Positions 24,072-35,000 of a stretch of 64,000 bases of DNA are shown piece by piece (positions within the stretch are counted from its first letter, which is position 1; the number at the start of each line of letters is the position of its first letter). A model generated the notes under the pieces. It searched no databases and was not told where the DNA came from. It saw nothing but the letters and a program-made list of their open reading frames with translations. The DNA is from Dillenia suffruticosa (lineage: Eukaryota > Streptophyta > Magnoliopsida > Dilleniales > Dilleniaceae), in assembly GCA_033439265.1 (NCBI GenBank), contig JAVTVX010000031.1:6185501-6249500 (forward strand), given 5' to 3'. The translations under genes and the position numbers were made by a program.

Positions 24072-24596
24072 TGTTGGAAGTTAATGCCCACGTGGGGCAT
24101 TTTTCAATAGGGTTAGTTTTAATTTTAAAAGAATCCTTAACAAATCCAATAACCAACATGAAAACCTCCCCAAGGATCTCTATGCCAAAAAAATGTAACT
24201 CCCCTCCCTTATGAGTCTTAAATGTGCCTACGTGAAAAAAAGAAAGGAGTGTGTCTTTGCATGATTGAATTCTTTGGTGAAGAAAATGTTTGCACAACTG
24301 AGAGACAAAGAAAAAATAAATTTAGCGTTTGAGAAATCTTCACGAAGGAAAATTTCTTTCATTATTGGGACTCATCGGACTTTGAATTGAGGCATCTTCA
24401 GACTTTGGGTTGAGGCATCATGGATCCGTGGTGGTGGTTCATTTCGTGATTATCATCCTGACCGAGCAATCCGTACGAGAGATTATGTAATTTCGGTTGA
24501 TTTATTAAAACCCTACATATTGAGATATTTATACTAAAATTCTGAATTTTTAATTTATACGTTTCCATATACGCATTTAGTGTAATAAATCTTTCA
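24072..24596 (+). repeat. 5' LTR of copia B
   Basis: It begins TGTTGGAAGTTAATGCCCAC and ends near ataaatctttca, followed by the primer-binding-like sequence. Its partner is at 37812-38317. Its beginning also resembles the LTR start of copia C. Confidence 0.85.
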
Positions 24597-25256
24597 TTAG
24601 TATCAGAGTTACATTGGATTTATTTAAAAATTTTTTCAAAATTTTTGAACATAAAATGTGTAGAGTACAAAATTTAGGATCCGAATCACTGATGAGTTCC
24701 GTGAATTTGAGAGTACCACGAGAATGCTCATAACACGTGAATCATGAATATATTTTTTGTTGAATTTTTAGAATATATTCACGTCATGAAATTTGAAACC
24801 AAAGTTTCAAATCTTAATGGTATTCAAAACTTAAAATCTTAGATCTGCCGAGTTAAAAAATTAGTTGATTTATAATACTGGCATAAATGTATTTCTTGGA
24901 TCCTATTCTATATTTTGACATATATATTATGAACTAGTCACCGGAAAATGGATTTTCTAAATTGGCCATAGGGGGCCGTAAAAAGGAATTTCACAATCGC
25001 CGGATTCAAGTTATTTTTTTAAAAAAAATCAAGTTTAGGATGAATTGAAAAGATTGAATTTCGAATTACAATTGAAATCTGCATGTAAATCCTGCCAGAA
25101 ATGCATTTTTCGGCAGCCGGGTTGAAAGGACCCGATTACAGACCCGTCGGGCAAAAAAGACCCAACCCAACCTGTGAGCTCATACAGTTCACACACTCTC
25201 GAGCACGTTAACAATGTCTGGAGTGTCCCAGGTCGGTTATTACCCATACATGCAAT

Positions 25257-25457
25257 CACTACCAGAAAACACGGTATCAACGACAAATTACCGACAGAAA
25301 TTTAACCGACGGATTTTGTATAATTTTTTTTAATTTTTTAATTTTAATTTTTTTAATTTTTTTGTAAATCTATCAGCGACGCATTACCGACGAAAATTTT
25401 ATCGATGGAAATACTACCGAAAGATTACCGTCGTTAATATCGCATTTTCTGGTAGTG
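25257..25457. mobile_element. 201-bp miniature CACTA element
   Basis: The ends are inverted (CACTACCAGAAAAC at the left, GTTTTCTGGTAGTG-like at the right) and flanked by a perfect AAT duplication (25254-25256 and 25458-25460). The interior has poly-T and short words such as accgacggattt and ttaccgacgaaaat. The terminal and subterminal words match those of CACTA-4 rather than CACTA-2, so its mobilising partner was probably a CACTA-4-like element. It sits in the untranslated leader of copia B. Confidence 0.85.
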
Positions 25458-25841
25458 AATTTGACCTGCCGGGTCGGTTTAGAAGAAAAAGAAAAAAAAA
25501 ATTCTCAAAAATGTCATCACTCAGTCTCAAATCCCACTACAAAAAAAGCGGATTTTAGCGACGAAATTTAGCGACGAAACAAATTCGTCGCAAATCTGCA
25601 ACAAATTTAGCAACAAAAAATGTTATCGTCGCAAATTAGCCATAATTTTAGCAACAAAAATATTTTCGTCGCAAATTTAGCAACTAAAAACTTTTTCGTT
25701 ACAAAATTAGTCGCAACTTTGTGACGAAAATTATTTGAAGGAAAATTCGTTGCAAATTTGGGACGAAAAAATATTTCGTTGCTAAATTTGCGACGAATCT
25801 CAAAATTCGTCGCAAATTTTGCGACGAATTTCAAAAATTGT

Positions 25842-25990
25842 CCCTAAATTTGCGACGAAAAAGAAATTCATCCCAAAATTAGGGACGAAAACGGAATTCG
25901 TCCCTAAATTAGGGACGAAAACGAAATTCGTCCCTAAATTCGGGACGAAAACGAAATTCGTCCCTAAATTCGGGATGAATTTAAAATTTG
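25842..25990. repeat. 30-bp palindrome array 1 in CACTA-2
   Basis: About five units of the form CGTCCCTAAATTAGGGACG spaced 30 bp apart, with gggacgaaa words at 25882, 25912, 25942 and 25972. It merges leftwards into GCGACGAA-type subterminal repeats. Confidence 0.8.
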
Positions 25991-26789
25991 TCCAAAATAA
26001 TTGGGACGAACTTCTGAATTTGTCGCTAAATTGGGGACGAAAATGAATTTGTCCCTAAATTTGTGACGAATTTCTAAATTCGTTGCAAAATTAGCGACGA
26101 ATATTTATATTTGTCGCAACAAATTTGATTATTTGTTGCTAATTTTGTTGCAAATGAGTGGAAAAAATAACATTTATGACAAAATTCGTCGTTAAAATTT
26201 ATTTTTCAGTAATTAGATACATTTTCTAGTATGATAAAAATTTTGTAATATAAAAAATGATTTAAAAACGGTATTATACACTTAGAGCGTATTACAATCT
26301 TAAAATGTTCAAAAAATATTAAATAAAATCTTTCATTCATTGTCTATTTATATAAAAGAGTCATAATATAGTTTCTTTTAATTTGTTACAAAAAATTATT
26401 ATTAGTATATTCATTTTTTATTCATTATCTGTAAAAGTTTCCATTTATAACACTGATAACTTTATTTTATATATTTGTTTAAATATTCGATTAAGTAAAT
26501 GAAGAGTTAACGTAGAAATACTTGTTAAATAATAATCAATACATTGAATAATTTTTTATAATTATATCATAATACGCCAATATTATTAATAATTTATCGA
26601 TTTAGTTTCTATTTTAGTGTATTCAAAGAGTTTAATTATCAGAAACCATAAGTATGGTTGTTAAAATCGTAAAGAAAAAAATTATTTTTCGTTAAATTTA
26701 CTACAAATTGCTACGAAAACATATATTTATCGAAAATTTAGCGATGAAATCATTCTTTCGTCGTAGATTGTAGCGAAAAAAAAAATATT

Positions 26790-26935
26790 TCGTCTCAGAT
26801 TCAGGGACGAAAAAAAATTTCGTCCCTGATTCAGGGACGAAAAAATATTTTGTCCCTGATTCTGGGACGAAAAATAAATTTCGTCCCCGATTCAGGGACG
26901 AAAAGGTTTTTCGTCCCAGAATTCGGGACGAATTT
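26790..26935. repeat. 30-bp palindrome array 2 in CACTA-2
   Basis: Five units of CGTCCCTGATTCAGGGACG type at 30-31 bp spacing, followed by a tail resembling that after arrays 3 and 4 (ttgaagcaaaattc near 26950). Confidence 0.8.
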
Positions 26936-27443
26936 TGTGACAAAAGAGTGTTTGAAGCAAAATTCAAAATATAAGGGAATGGTTTCTGGGAAAATTAGTG
27001 GACTACTAAAGTCTATCTTCGGGAGGAACATTATAGTGTATCATTAATTTCTTCTACTAAACTTAAATTCAATTTTGAATTTGTTTATTTAGTATAATTT
27101 TTAAAAATACTATTACAATTTGAAATTTATATTTTCGTAACATAATTGAAGGGTTAGTGAGTAAGAAAATAACTTGTCGAAAAAATTAAAAATTTATAAG
27201 CAAGTTCGATATTTTCGTTCCGTTTTGCATTTGTTATTCGTATAATTTTGCTTTAAACTAAATTAAACAAATAAAATATATTTAATATGATTCTGTCGAT
27301 AAATGATCGTTGATAAAATAAAACATAAAATTGAGTTGTGATATCAAGCGAGATAATTTTTGTTGTTCCTTGTTCCATCATCCTCAAAAAATAATTTTGT
27401 CGCTGAATTACGGTCGAAAAAAAATTTTCAGAAGAAAAAATTT

Positions 27444-27890
27444 GGTCCCTGAATCAGGGACGAAAAACAAATTCGTCCCTGAATCAGGGACGAAAAAACA
27501 TTTCGTCCCTGAATCAGGGACGAAAAAGATATTCGTCCCTGAATCAGGGACGAAAAAGATATTCGTCCCTGAATCAGGGACGAAAAAACATTTCGTCCCT
27601 GAATCAGGGACGAAAAAAAATTTCGTCCCTGAATCAGGGATGAAAAATATATTCGTCCCTGAATCGGGGACGAAAAATATATTCGTCCCTGAATCGGGGA
27701 CGAAAAAAATATTCGTCCCTGAATCGGGGACGAAAAAAAATTTCGTCCCTGAATCGGGGACGAAAAAAAATTTCGTCCCTGAATCGGGGACGAAAAAAAA
27801 TTTCGTCCCTGCATTGGGGACGAAAAAAAAATTCGTCCCTGCATCGGGGACGAAAAAAAAATTCGTCCCTGAATCACAGACGAATTTTGG
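27444..27890. repeat. 30-bp palindrome array 3 in CACTA-2 (15 units)
   Basis: Fifteen units with an exact 30-bp period, each CGTCCCTGAATCAGGGACG or a close variant separated by A/T-rich spacers. Early units have a CAGGG arm and later ones CGGGG. Because 30 is a multiple of three and the unit is nearly palindromic, long frames stay open on both strands, giving spurious FVPESGTKK-type repeat proteins. These are probably binding sites for the TnpA-like protein. Confidence 0.88.
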
Positions 27891-28349
27891 GACAAATTTG
27901 TTTTTGAAGCAAAAGTGAAGATATTTCATATGAAAAAAAATAAAAAATAAAAACCATCTCTCCCATGACAAATTCTTGGCCATGTTGAAAAACAGAATAT
28001 GCGTAGGAATCTATTAGAATAAAGATCTATTTTTCATTTATCGGGTCTTTTTCAAGCCCCTTTACGATATGAATTTATTCCAATCTACACTCTATAAACT
28101 CTCTAATCTTCCCACTGCAAAAGGCATATAATTCACTCTCATTCCCTTCTTTACAATGTACATTTTGTGATATGTTATCAGATTAGCTCTACTAGAACTG
28201 GTAGTTAAGGTCTTATGCTTTTGAACAAGAAAGCATAAGCATAAATCATATCTTTCAGTTAATCAAAAATAGTAGACTCGATATTGTTTGATTGCTTTCA
28301 ATATTTTTCCTTCAACTTTGGCTTGAAAAACCATGTTAATATAGTTGAG

Positions 28350-28455
28350 ATGGGACGAAAAAGATATTCGTTCCGACTTCAGGGAGGGAAAAAAATTTCA
28401 TCCCTTAGTCAGGGACGAAAAAAAATTTCATCCCTGAATCAGGGACGAATTTTGG
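28350..28455. repeat. palindrome array 4 in CACTA-2
   Basis: About three diverged units of the GGGACGAA/TTCATCCC type directly upstream of the TnpA-like gene's leader, followed by the same tail (ttgaagcaaaatccaagat) seen after array 3. Confidence 0.75.
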
Positions 28456-28502
28456 GACAAATTGGATTTTGAAGCAAAATCCAAGATATTTCATATCTTT
28501 GA

Positions 28503-28536
28503 TGCTCTCTCTGTGTCTCTCTCTCTCTCTCTCTCG
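28503..28536. repeat. CT microsatellite upstream of the TnpA-like gene
   Basis: A run of tctctctc interrupted by a few bases, between palindrome array 4 and the GC-rich leader. CT-rich tracts are common near plant transcription starts, so it may mark the promoter region, though no clear TATA box was identified. Confidence 0.5.
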
Positions 28537-28639
28537 GGTTCATCTCGTTTGTGAAGAGCAGCCGCGAAGGGGTACTGCGAAGGGATGGCGGAAGGGATGT
28601 CGGATCTACGATAGTGTTAGGTAATCTCTCTCTCTCATT

Positions 28640-29235
28640 CTCTCTCTTGGCCGCAGACGGCAGATCCGGCGGCCAGCCGCCGGATCTGAGTTTTTTATGG
28701 CAAATCCATGAAGGGCGAGGTGCGCGAAGGCACTGCCTCCCCTGCGCTGCCCAAGTGCGCGAAGGGGCCGTCGCCCCTTCGCTGCCCAGACGGCGAATGG
28801 GGCCGTCGCCCCTTCGCTGCCCAGAGGCGCAAAGGGGCCGCTGTCCCCTTTGCGCCTCCGCCGCGATAATGGGCAGCAGGGGCTGCGCGGCCCTGCTGCG
28901 CTGCGGGGCTGCGCGGCCCTGCTGCGCTGCGGGGCTGTGCGGCCGTGCTGCGCTGCGGGGCTGCGCGGCTGTGCTGCGCGGCCGGGCTGCGCGGCCCTGC
29001 GCGCGGCCGGGCTGCGCGAAGGGCCTGCAGCCCCTTCGAGGCCCAGACGCGCGAAGGGGCCGCTGGGCCCTTTGCCCGTCCTCCGCGGGAAGGGGCCGCA
29101 GTGGCTGCGCGGCCCCGACGCGGGAAGGTGCCGCGCAGCCCTTGTTGCGTCCCTGCTACGCGATGGGCCATGATGGCCCCTGGCTTCCCATCGTGGCCCA
29201 TTGTAATGGGCCCGGCCCGGCCCATTGGGAGAGGT
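28640..29235. other. GC-rich, hairpin-forming leader of the TnpA-like gene
   Basis: A strongly GC-rich island in AT-rich DNA. Perfect inverted repeats include gcgaaggggc/gccccttcgc (28759-28782, 4-base loop) and ggcgcaaagggg/cccctttgcgcc (28826-28856, 7-base loop). Tandem gctgcgcggccctgctgcg words fill 28870-29010. Long frames on both strands are by-products of base composition. Its position between the arrays and the start codon suggests an untranslated leader exon. Confidence 0.55.
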
Positions 29236-29377
29236 CCAGTACAAACTTTAATGTTTTTGAAAGATTTTTTTATAATATTGTTTTAACTACCTTATTAGTT
29301 ATTTATAAATCTTTTTTTATGTGTTAGGTTTTGCGGTTCTCGACTATTTGGATTGGAAATAATTTATCAAATTAAAT

Positions 29378-31313
29378 ATGGTAAGTTTATTCATGTTCTT
29401 AATTATGTATATGATGAATATGCAATTTACATTTTTTTGTTTAAATTGTAATATGGTTGACAGTTTCGACGTGGCGGCCATAGACGCAATTCGGATGGAA
29501 ATTCACGCACTTCACCATCGCAGTCCGTTTCGGCAGCTTCGCAATCGCATTCCCTTGCCGGCAACGTACCTTCGCCTCCCCCTTCTGTTGCAGGCCCTTC
29601 ACACTCTCAACACATCGCTAGCAATGTACCTTCAGCAGTCCCTTCGGTGGAACAGTTGCATGCCGATAGAGAAGACAATCGAGAGATAATAGCCCCATAT
29701 GGAGATTCGTAAGTACTAAATTTTAAATTTGTAGATGTATTATTTCTTTTATTTATGAAATAATTTCTTCTTTTAACTATCATATTTATTTAACATTGTT
29801 TGTTTGAAACTTTACGACAGATTTACAAATTCTGTACATGTTATTCACGAGCTGAATAGAATTGTGAATAATCATTGGGGAGGGGCTTCGATGTCTTACA
29901 CAAGCACTCCGGATGAAACAAAAGAACTATGGTGGAACGAGTTTAAGGTAAGTTATCCCAATCAGTTTATATATGAAATGAAGTTAATAGCTTTATAAGT
30001 TATTGCTTGCTTTCCATTGCAGCGAGTATTCACTTGGGATGAGACTGAAGAATTGGAAGTAAGAAGGATTTGGAAGAAAAAATGTGGCGATCACATTCGA
30101 CACGTTTTAAATCATGCAAAGAGACATACAAAAAAGCCCAACTACATCACCGAGCAAAATTGGGGCAGGATTCTTAATTTTTGGGAATCGGAGGAGAGTC
30201 AACAAAGGAGTGAGCAAAATAAAAAAAATCGAGCTTATAATTCAGGGGAATCGTCTGTGACGTATGCGGGAGGCTCGATCACTATCGGTGAACATAGAAA
30301 TAGATTGGTAATTTTATACAAATATTAATTTTTTTATCTACTTTAAAATATATCATTATTTGTAATAGTGTTTTTTATTTTAGGCAAAGGAAATAGGGAC
30401 CGAGCCTTCATTCATAGATACTTTCACGCGCACATTTCAGAAAAAAGACAAGACTTGGAGCGGGGAGAGAGCTAGAGCAATTAAGGTTTGTAATTTCAAA
30501 TTTTCCAATTACTTTATCTACATTTTCAATGTTGATATGAATATTTTATGTTCAGCATATCATAACGATGTATGAAGATGATTTCTTTATGTTAGTCTCT
30601 CCCAAGTTTATTTTTATTGTTGACTTGATTCTTTGATTTCTAATGAATTACTTGCTACAGATTCTCTTTTATTTTTTTTTCCTAAAATTTCAACTTATTC
30701 TATGTTAATATGAATGTTCATAATTTAGATCCTATATGGTGTCATGATTTATATTACAAAATTTTTTATTTTCCTTGATTATGTGTTTGAATTATAATGT
30801 TATTGTAAATTTATTTTAATTGTTCTCATGACAATGTAGGAGAAATATGACGAGCTAGCATGTAGAAATTCGAGTGCTAGTGATGATGCTGGCGGATCTG
30901 AGCCATCTGTTGATAACATGAATACATGGCTTGAGGTGACTGGTGGACGAAAAGGGAGTAGAGTAGTTGGGCTAGGTTCTTTGAGCAGAACATACAAAAA
31001 TGTCGGTTTATCTTCTTCCACACCACCAGCAGTTAGAGCACAAATAAATCAATTGAATGAAGAGGTGAACCAATTGAAGGACTTGCTACTGCAAAGAGAT
31101 CAGGCATTCAGTGAACTTCAAGCAAAGCACACGCAAGAATTGCACGAGGTCCGCACGCAACAAATGTTAATCATGCAGCATCTTCAGTTATTCTCCCCTC
31201 CAAATCAGATTCCCCCTTCTATTTCTCCTCCTGATAATGCTTGCGATGGTGATGAGGGTGATGATTTTTTTGATGATGATGATGATGATGGTGATGGTGG
31301 AGGTCATATTTGA
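29378..31313 (+). CDS. TnpA-like CACTA transposon protein (plant Transposase_24 / Ptta-En/Spm family)
   Basis: Exons at 29378-29380, 29464-29708, 29821-29947, 30023-30307, 30384-30485 and 30840-31313 join through GT-AG introns into 411 codons without a stop. The start codon ATG is followed at once by a GTAAGT donor, so the coding part of exon 1 is three bases long. Residues about 1-20 are basic (MFRRGGHRRNSDG), 20-80 are Ser/Pro-rich, and about 85-235 match the plant Ptta/En/Spm family (HWGGASMS, LWWNEFK, NWGRILNFW, HRNRLAKEIG). Residues about 320-375 form a predicted coiled coil, and the C-terminus is a run of Asp. Known TnpA proteins bind subterminal repeats and cooperate with the TnpD transposase. 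It looks intact, and the nearby palindromes are its likely targets. Confidence 0.85.
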
Positions 31314-31599
31314 GATTGTGAACTGTTATGTTACTGTTATATTGAATTTTTTTTTTTTTATGGTTTTTGATAATTCGATATTTAGTTTTGATGTTGCTTT
31401 TTGGTTAGATATTATAAATATGATTGCTTGTTACATTTTTAATTTTTTGATCTTATTGAATAGGTAGTTATAATTATGAGTATAGATTGTTTAAATTTTA
31501 TATTAAAAATGATTTGGATGATAATATTGTTGATAAGGTTGGGTGAGCACGTAAATTTTGTCCAAATATTATAATAGAATTTTTATTCGTTGTAAAACA

Positions 31600-32060
31600 T
31601 ATAATATTCGTGACAAATTTAGCAACAAATATTGTTTCGTCGCAAAAATTTGGGACGAAATAAGATTCGTCGCAATTTTGCAACAAAATAGTATTCGTCG
31701 CAAATTTTGCGACGAAAATAGTATTCGTCCGAAAATTTGCGACGAAATAATATTCGTCGCTAAATTTTGCGACGAATTTTGCCACGAATAATTATTCGTC
31801 GCCAATTTTGTGACGAATATTTTTTCGTCGCAAAATTTGCGACGAAAGTAAATTCATCGTAAATGTCGTTGCAAATTTTCGACAAATTTTCGAACATATA
31901 AATATTGGTTGCAAATTTTTGCGACGAATAATTAATTTTTCGTCCTAAACTTTTGCGACAACTTATTAGCGACGAAAAAATATTTGTTGCAAAATTCGTC
32001 GCAAATGTGTTTTCCGACGAATTTTTCTTCCAATTTCGTCCCAAATTTTGTTGCAAATTT
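31600..32060. repeat. right subterminal repeats of CACTA-2
   Basis: Dense near-palindromic units of the form TTCGTCGCAAATTTTGCGACG, again spaced about 30 bp. Short frames on both strands here are artefacts. These carry the GCGACG arm, whereas the interior arrays on the left carry GGGACG. Confidence 0.8.
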
Positions 32061-32077
32061 TGTCTTTTTTTGTAGTG

Positions 32078-35000
32078 TCCAAGCTTGGGTGTCCTCTTTT
32101 GAGCGCGCCGACCCCCTGGCTACTGCAAGGTGTTGCAATGTGGGCTGATCGCATGATAAATATATTTTCTTGCAGGGCTAGGTGTCTGGCTGATGCACTA
32201 GTGCACAGCCAGAGCATACGGGCACATGAAAGCACCTGGCTGTACGCGTGGCGGTGCGTGGAACCTCCAGCAATGCGTGATGCTATGCCGGATCAATTTT
32301 TTTTCAAATTTCTGAAGGTTTCACGTCCGTATTTGTGACTTTTAGTGGATTTTTGTGTGTCGAATCCAACTCCAAATGGTAAGATATGATTCCGGTTTGT
32401 GGTATTTGATATCCGTTGACTCATACATTCAAATTAGGGTCTATACTCGAATCATTTGAGATTTGTTAATTCAAAGGGTACACAAAATGTGAGAATAAGT
32501 ATCATAAGTCACTAAAATCTCTCTAACTGTATAGAATATTATCGTAATAGATATTTGTAAGGAAAATAAATTAAATGGTGACAATTGTGAATTTTTTTAC
32601 CGGAAGAATCCGTTTATTCTTGACGAGCATGTTCTATTTGAGATTTTAAAGTATTAGGTTGTGTGTCTAGAGATGGTACCACATCTCAGTATAGATGGAA
32701 TAATGAGGCTTATTGTGCGTTAAAGAAAAATGATAACCAAATTAGGGCAATCCTTATCAATGAAAAACACAATGACTTGATCTTGATCTATGAGTAATAT
32801 CCTATGGTTATGTCTATCGGTTAGACTCACTCTAAAAAAGTATTATGGTGTACTTTCAGCTTTTGAGGCGAGAATACTGATTTATAATTTTATAACTTAT
32901 AAGAAAATGGTTGATCATACAATGATATAATATTTGATATAAATGTCAAGTATGATCGTCGTGTTAAGGAATGAACGCAAGCCTATTTTGGATGAGATTC
33001 AGATACTGGTTGTAATTCAGTCTTTTACCTGATTTATGGGAAACTATGAAAGTCTATCTCACGTATGATGAGAGTATTTGTACTTTCAATAATGTAAATA
33101 GGCATGTGAGCTCAAAGAAGAGCGCTTGGATATGAGGAGGCCACATTCGGGTCATACTTATGCAGTGGAGTCTAGTAAGGGCTCCGTGGCACCAAACAAA
33201 TAGCATAAGTATAAAAAGAAGACCCGAAATCCAAGTAAGATGAAACCATCCAAGAAAATTGATAGTAAAGTACAAAAATGCAAGAAGAATGAATTTGATA
33301 AAACCAATACGAAGTGTTACGCTTTAGGTAGCCTTGGTTATTTTGCTCATTGATTATGACGAGTAAAAAGAATATTCTTTTTCTTTACGTGGTTTGAGTT
33401 TTGATTCATTTATCGTGTTGTTCACTGATTCTTCTCATTTGTGGTTGTAAATTCAAGAGCCACTGACCACGTAACTCAAGATAGAAGTGCGTAAATAGAG
33501 TTTCGTCGAGAGAATCCTTAAGTTAGGAGGATTTACGTTAGGAACAAAGTATTTGTAGTCGTCAGAGGGATTGGCACTTGCAAGTTGGAGTTGCAAAGTA
33601 GCTGGTTTCTGTATCTAAATGACGATCTTTGTGCTCTGGGTATTCGATGGAACTGGATTTCAGAACTTTATTTAAGAATGCCTAGAATATGCTTTGTTAT
33701 AAGAAAATCGTCTATTTTTTATTAAATACGACAGTTCATCGATTGTTTTGGTCTATCTATTATGAATTGTATGCATCGGATATTATTTCTTTTAATGGTA
33801 TTTATTATCATTTTCTATTACCTCTACCTTTGGTTGTGCTAATTGAAAAGTAAATCAGTGGCATAGTAGACTTGGATACATAGGACAAGAGATGATGAAC
33901 TGTTTAGTAGCAAGTGGTTTGTTGGACCCTCTAATCAGATTCGGGTTGCCGTATGTGAGTTTTGTCTTAGCCGGCAAAACTACAAGAAAACAATTTGGCA
34001 AGGTAATGAGAGTTGGGACTCCATTGCAGTTGGGGGACTCTGATATCTGTGGCCTTATGAGCATAAGAACCCGAAATGGAGCTGTGTAGTTTATGATGTT
34101 TGTAGATGATTACATACATATCGGTTACATTTATCTGATCTCGCACAAATCTGAAGTATTGGAATATTTTGGGAGATTTATTAGCAATATTAAAAATTAG
34201 TTAGACTTGAGAGTGAAGGCTCTCATAACCTATGGGGGTGCGAGTATCTGTCTGAACTACTCAGAGAGCTCTATTTTAAGAAGGGTATTACGAGATAGTT
34301 GACTATTTCTGTTACTTCTTAAATGAAGGAGTAATCGAGAAGAAAAATATGACTTTGTTGGAGATAGTAAGGTCTATAATGGCGTAGGTCAATTTGTCAA
34401 TTTCCCATTGGGGAGATGTTTTATTGACTGCAATATACGTCCTCAACCGTATCTTATTAAAGTTCAAACTTAATACCCCATTTGAACTTTGGACTATGAG
34501 GTAGACTGACCTTAGCCACTTGAGGTTATGGGGTCATGCCGCATATAATCATGATTTCTCATATCCACACGACAAGTTAGTCCCGCAAGAAAAACAATGT
34601 ATCATTAATAAGTTACTCAGAACACTCTAGGGAGCATGTGTTCTTAAGTAAGCATACTGACGGTACTGTTACTGAAATTGAGTTTCGTGATACCACATTC
34701 CTTAAAGATGATTTTCCTAAGAGAGTTGAAGTCAATTAGAACTCTACCTTCTTTTCAATGGATAAGCTTAGTAGCTCAGCTGAGCCTAGTGGCGGGACCG
34801 AAGAACCGATGAAGGATCTTCATCCAAGTGGGACAGATCCATCAAGAGATGAAATCGATAGGGACTTTACCTTCTATGAAATGAATGAGTCTAGTAACTC
34901 AAGTGAGCCCCGCAATAGGACACAAAAACCCATTATGGATTTTGGTCATAATGGGAGAGATCTATGTAAAGGTGAACAGGTTCTCTCCTTGTAGAAGTAT

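Larger units (their letters stand above)
25535..32077 (+). mobile_element. CACTA-2: CACTA (En/Spm) transposon with intact TnpA-like gene
   Basis: The ends are CACTACAAAAAAAG and its inverse, flanked by a perfect TCC duplication (25532-25534 and 32078-32080). Subterminal repeats fill 25550-26140 on the left and 31600-32060 on the right. Interior arrays of 30-bp palindromes lie at about 25842-25990, 26790-26935, 27444-27890 and 28350-28455. A GC-rich leader (28640-29235) precedes a six-exon TnpA-like gene (29378-31313). No TnpD-like transposase is present, so the element is probably non-autonomous but able to supply or bind its own TnpA. It inserted into copia B. Confidence 0.92.

Noticed and set aside
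27444-27890. Regular 30-bp repeats resembling a CRISPR array
   Set aside because: The repeats are palindromic with near-constant short A/T spacers, lie inside a plant transposon, and no cas genes exist.
27331-27983. Long repeat-protein frames (FVPESGTKK-type) on both strands
   Set aside because: They arise from a 30-bp palindromic array whose length is a multiple of three. There is no promoter or start context, and the same DNA is open in other frames.
28551-29327. 258-codon and overlapping Arg/Ala/Gly-rich frames
   Set aside because: They result from the GC-rich hairpin block; frames are open on both strands with no recognisable domain.
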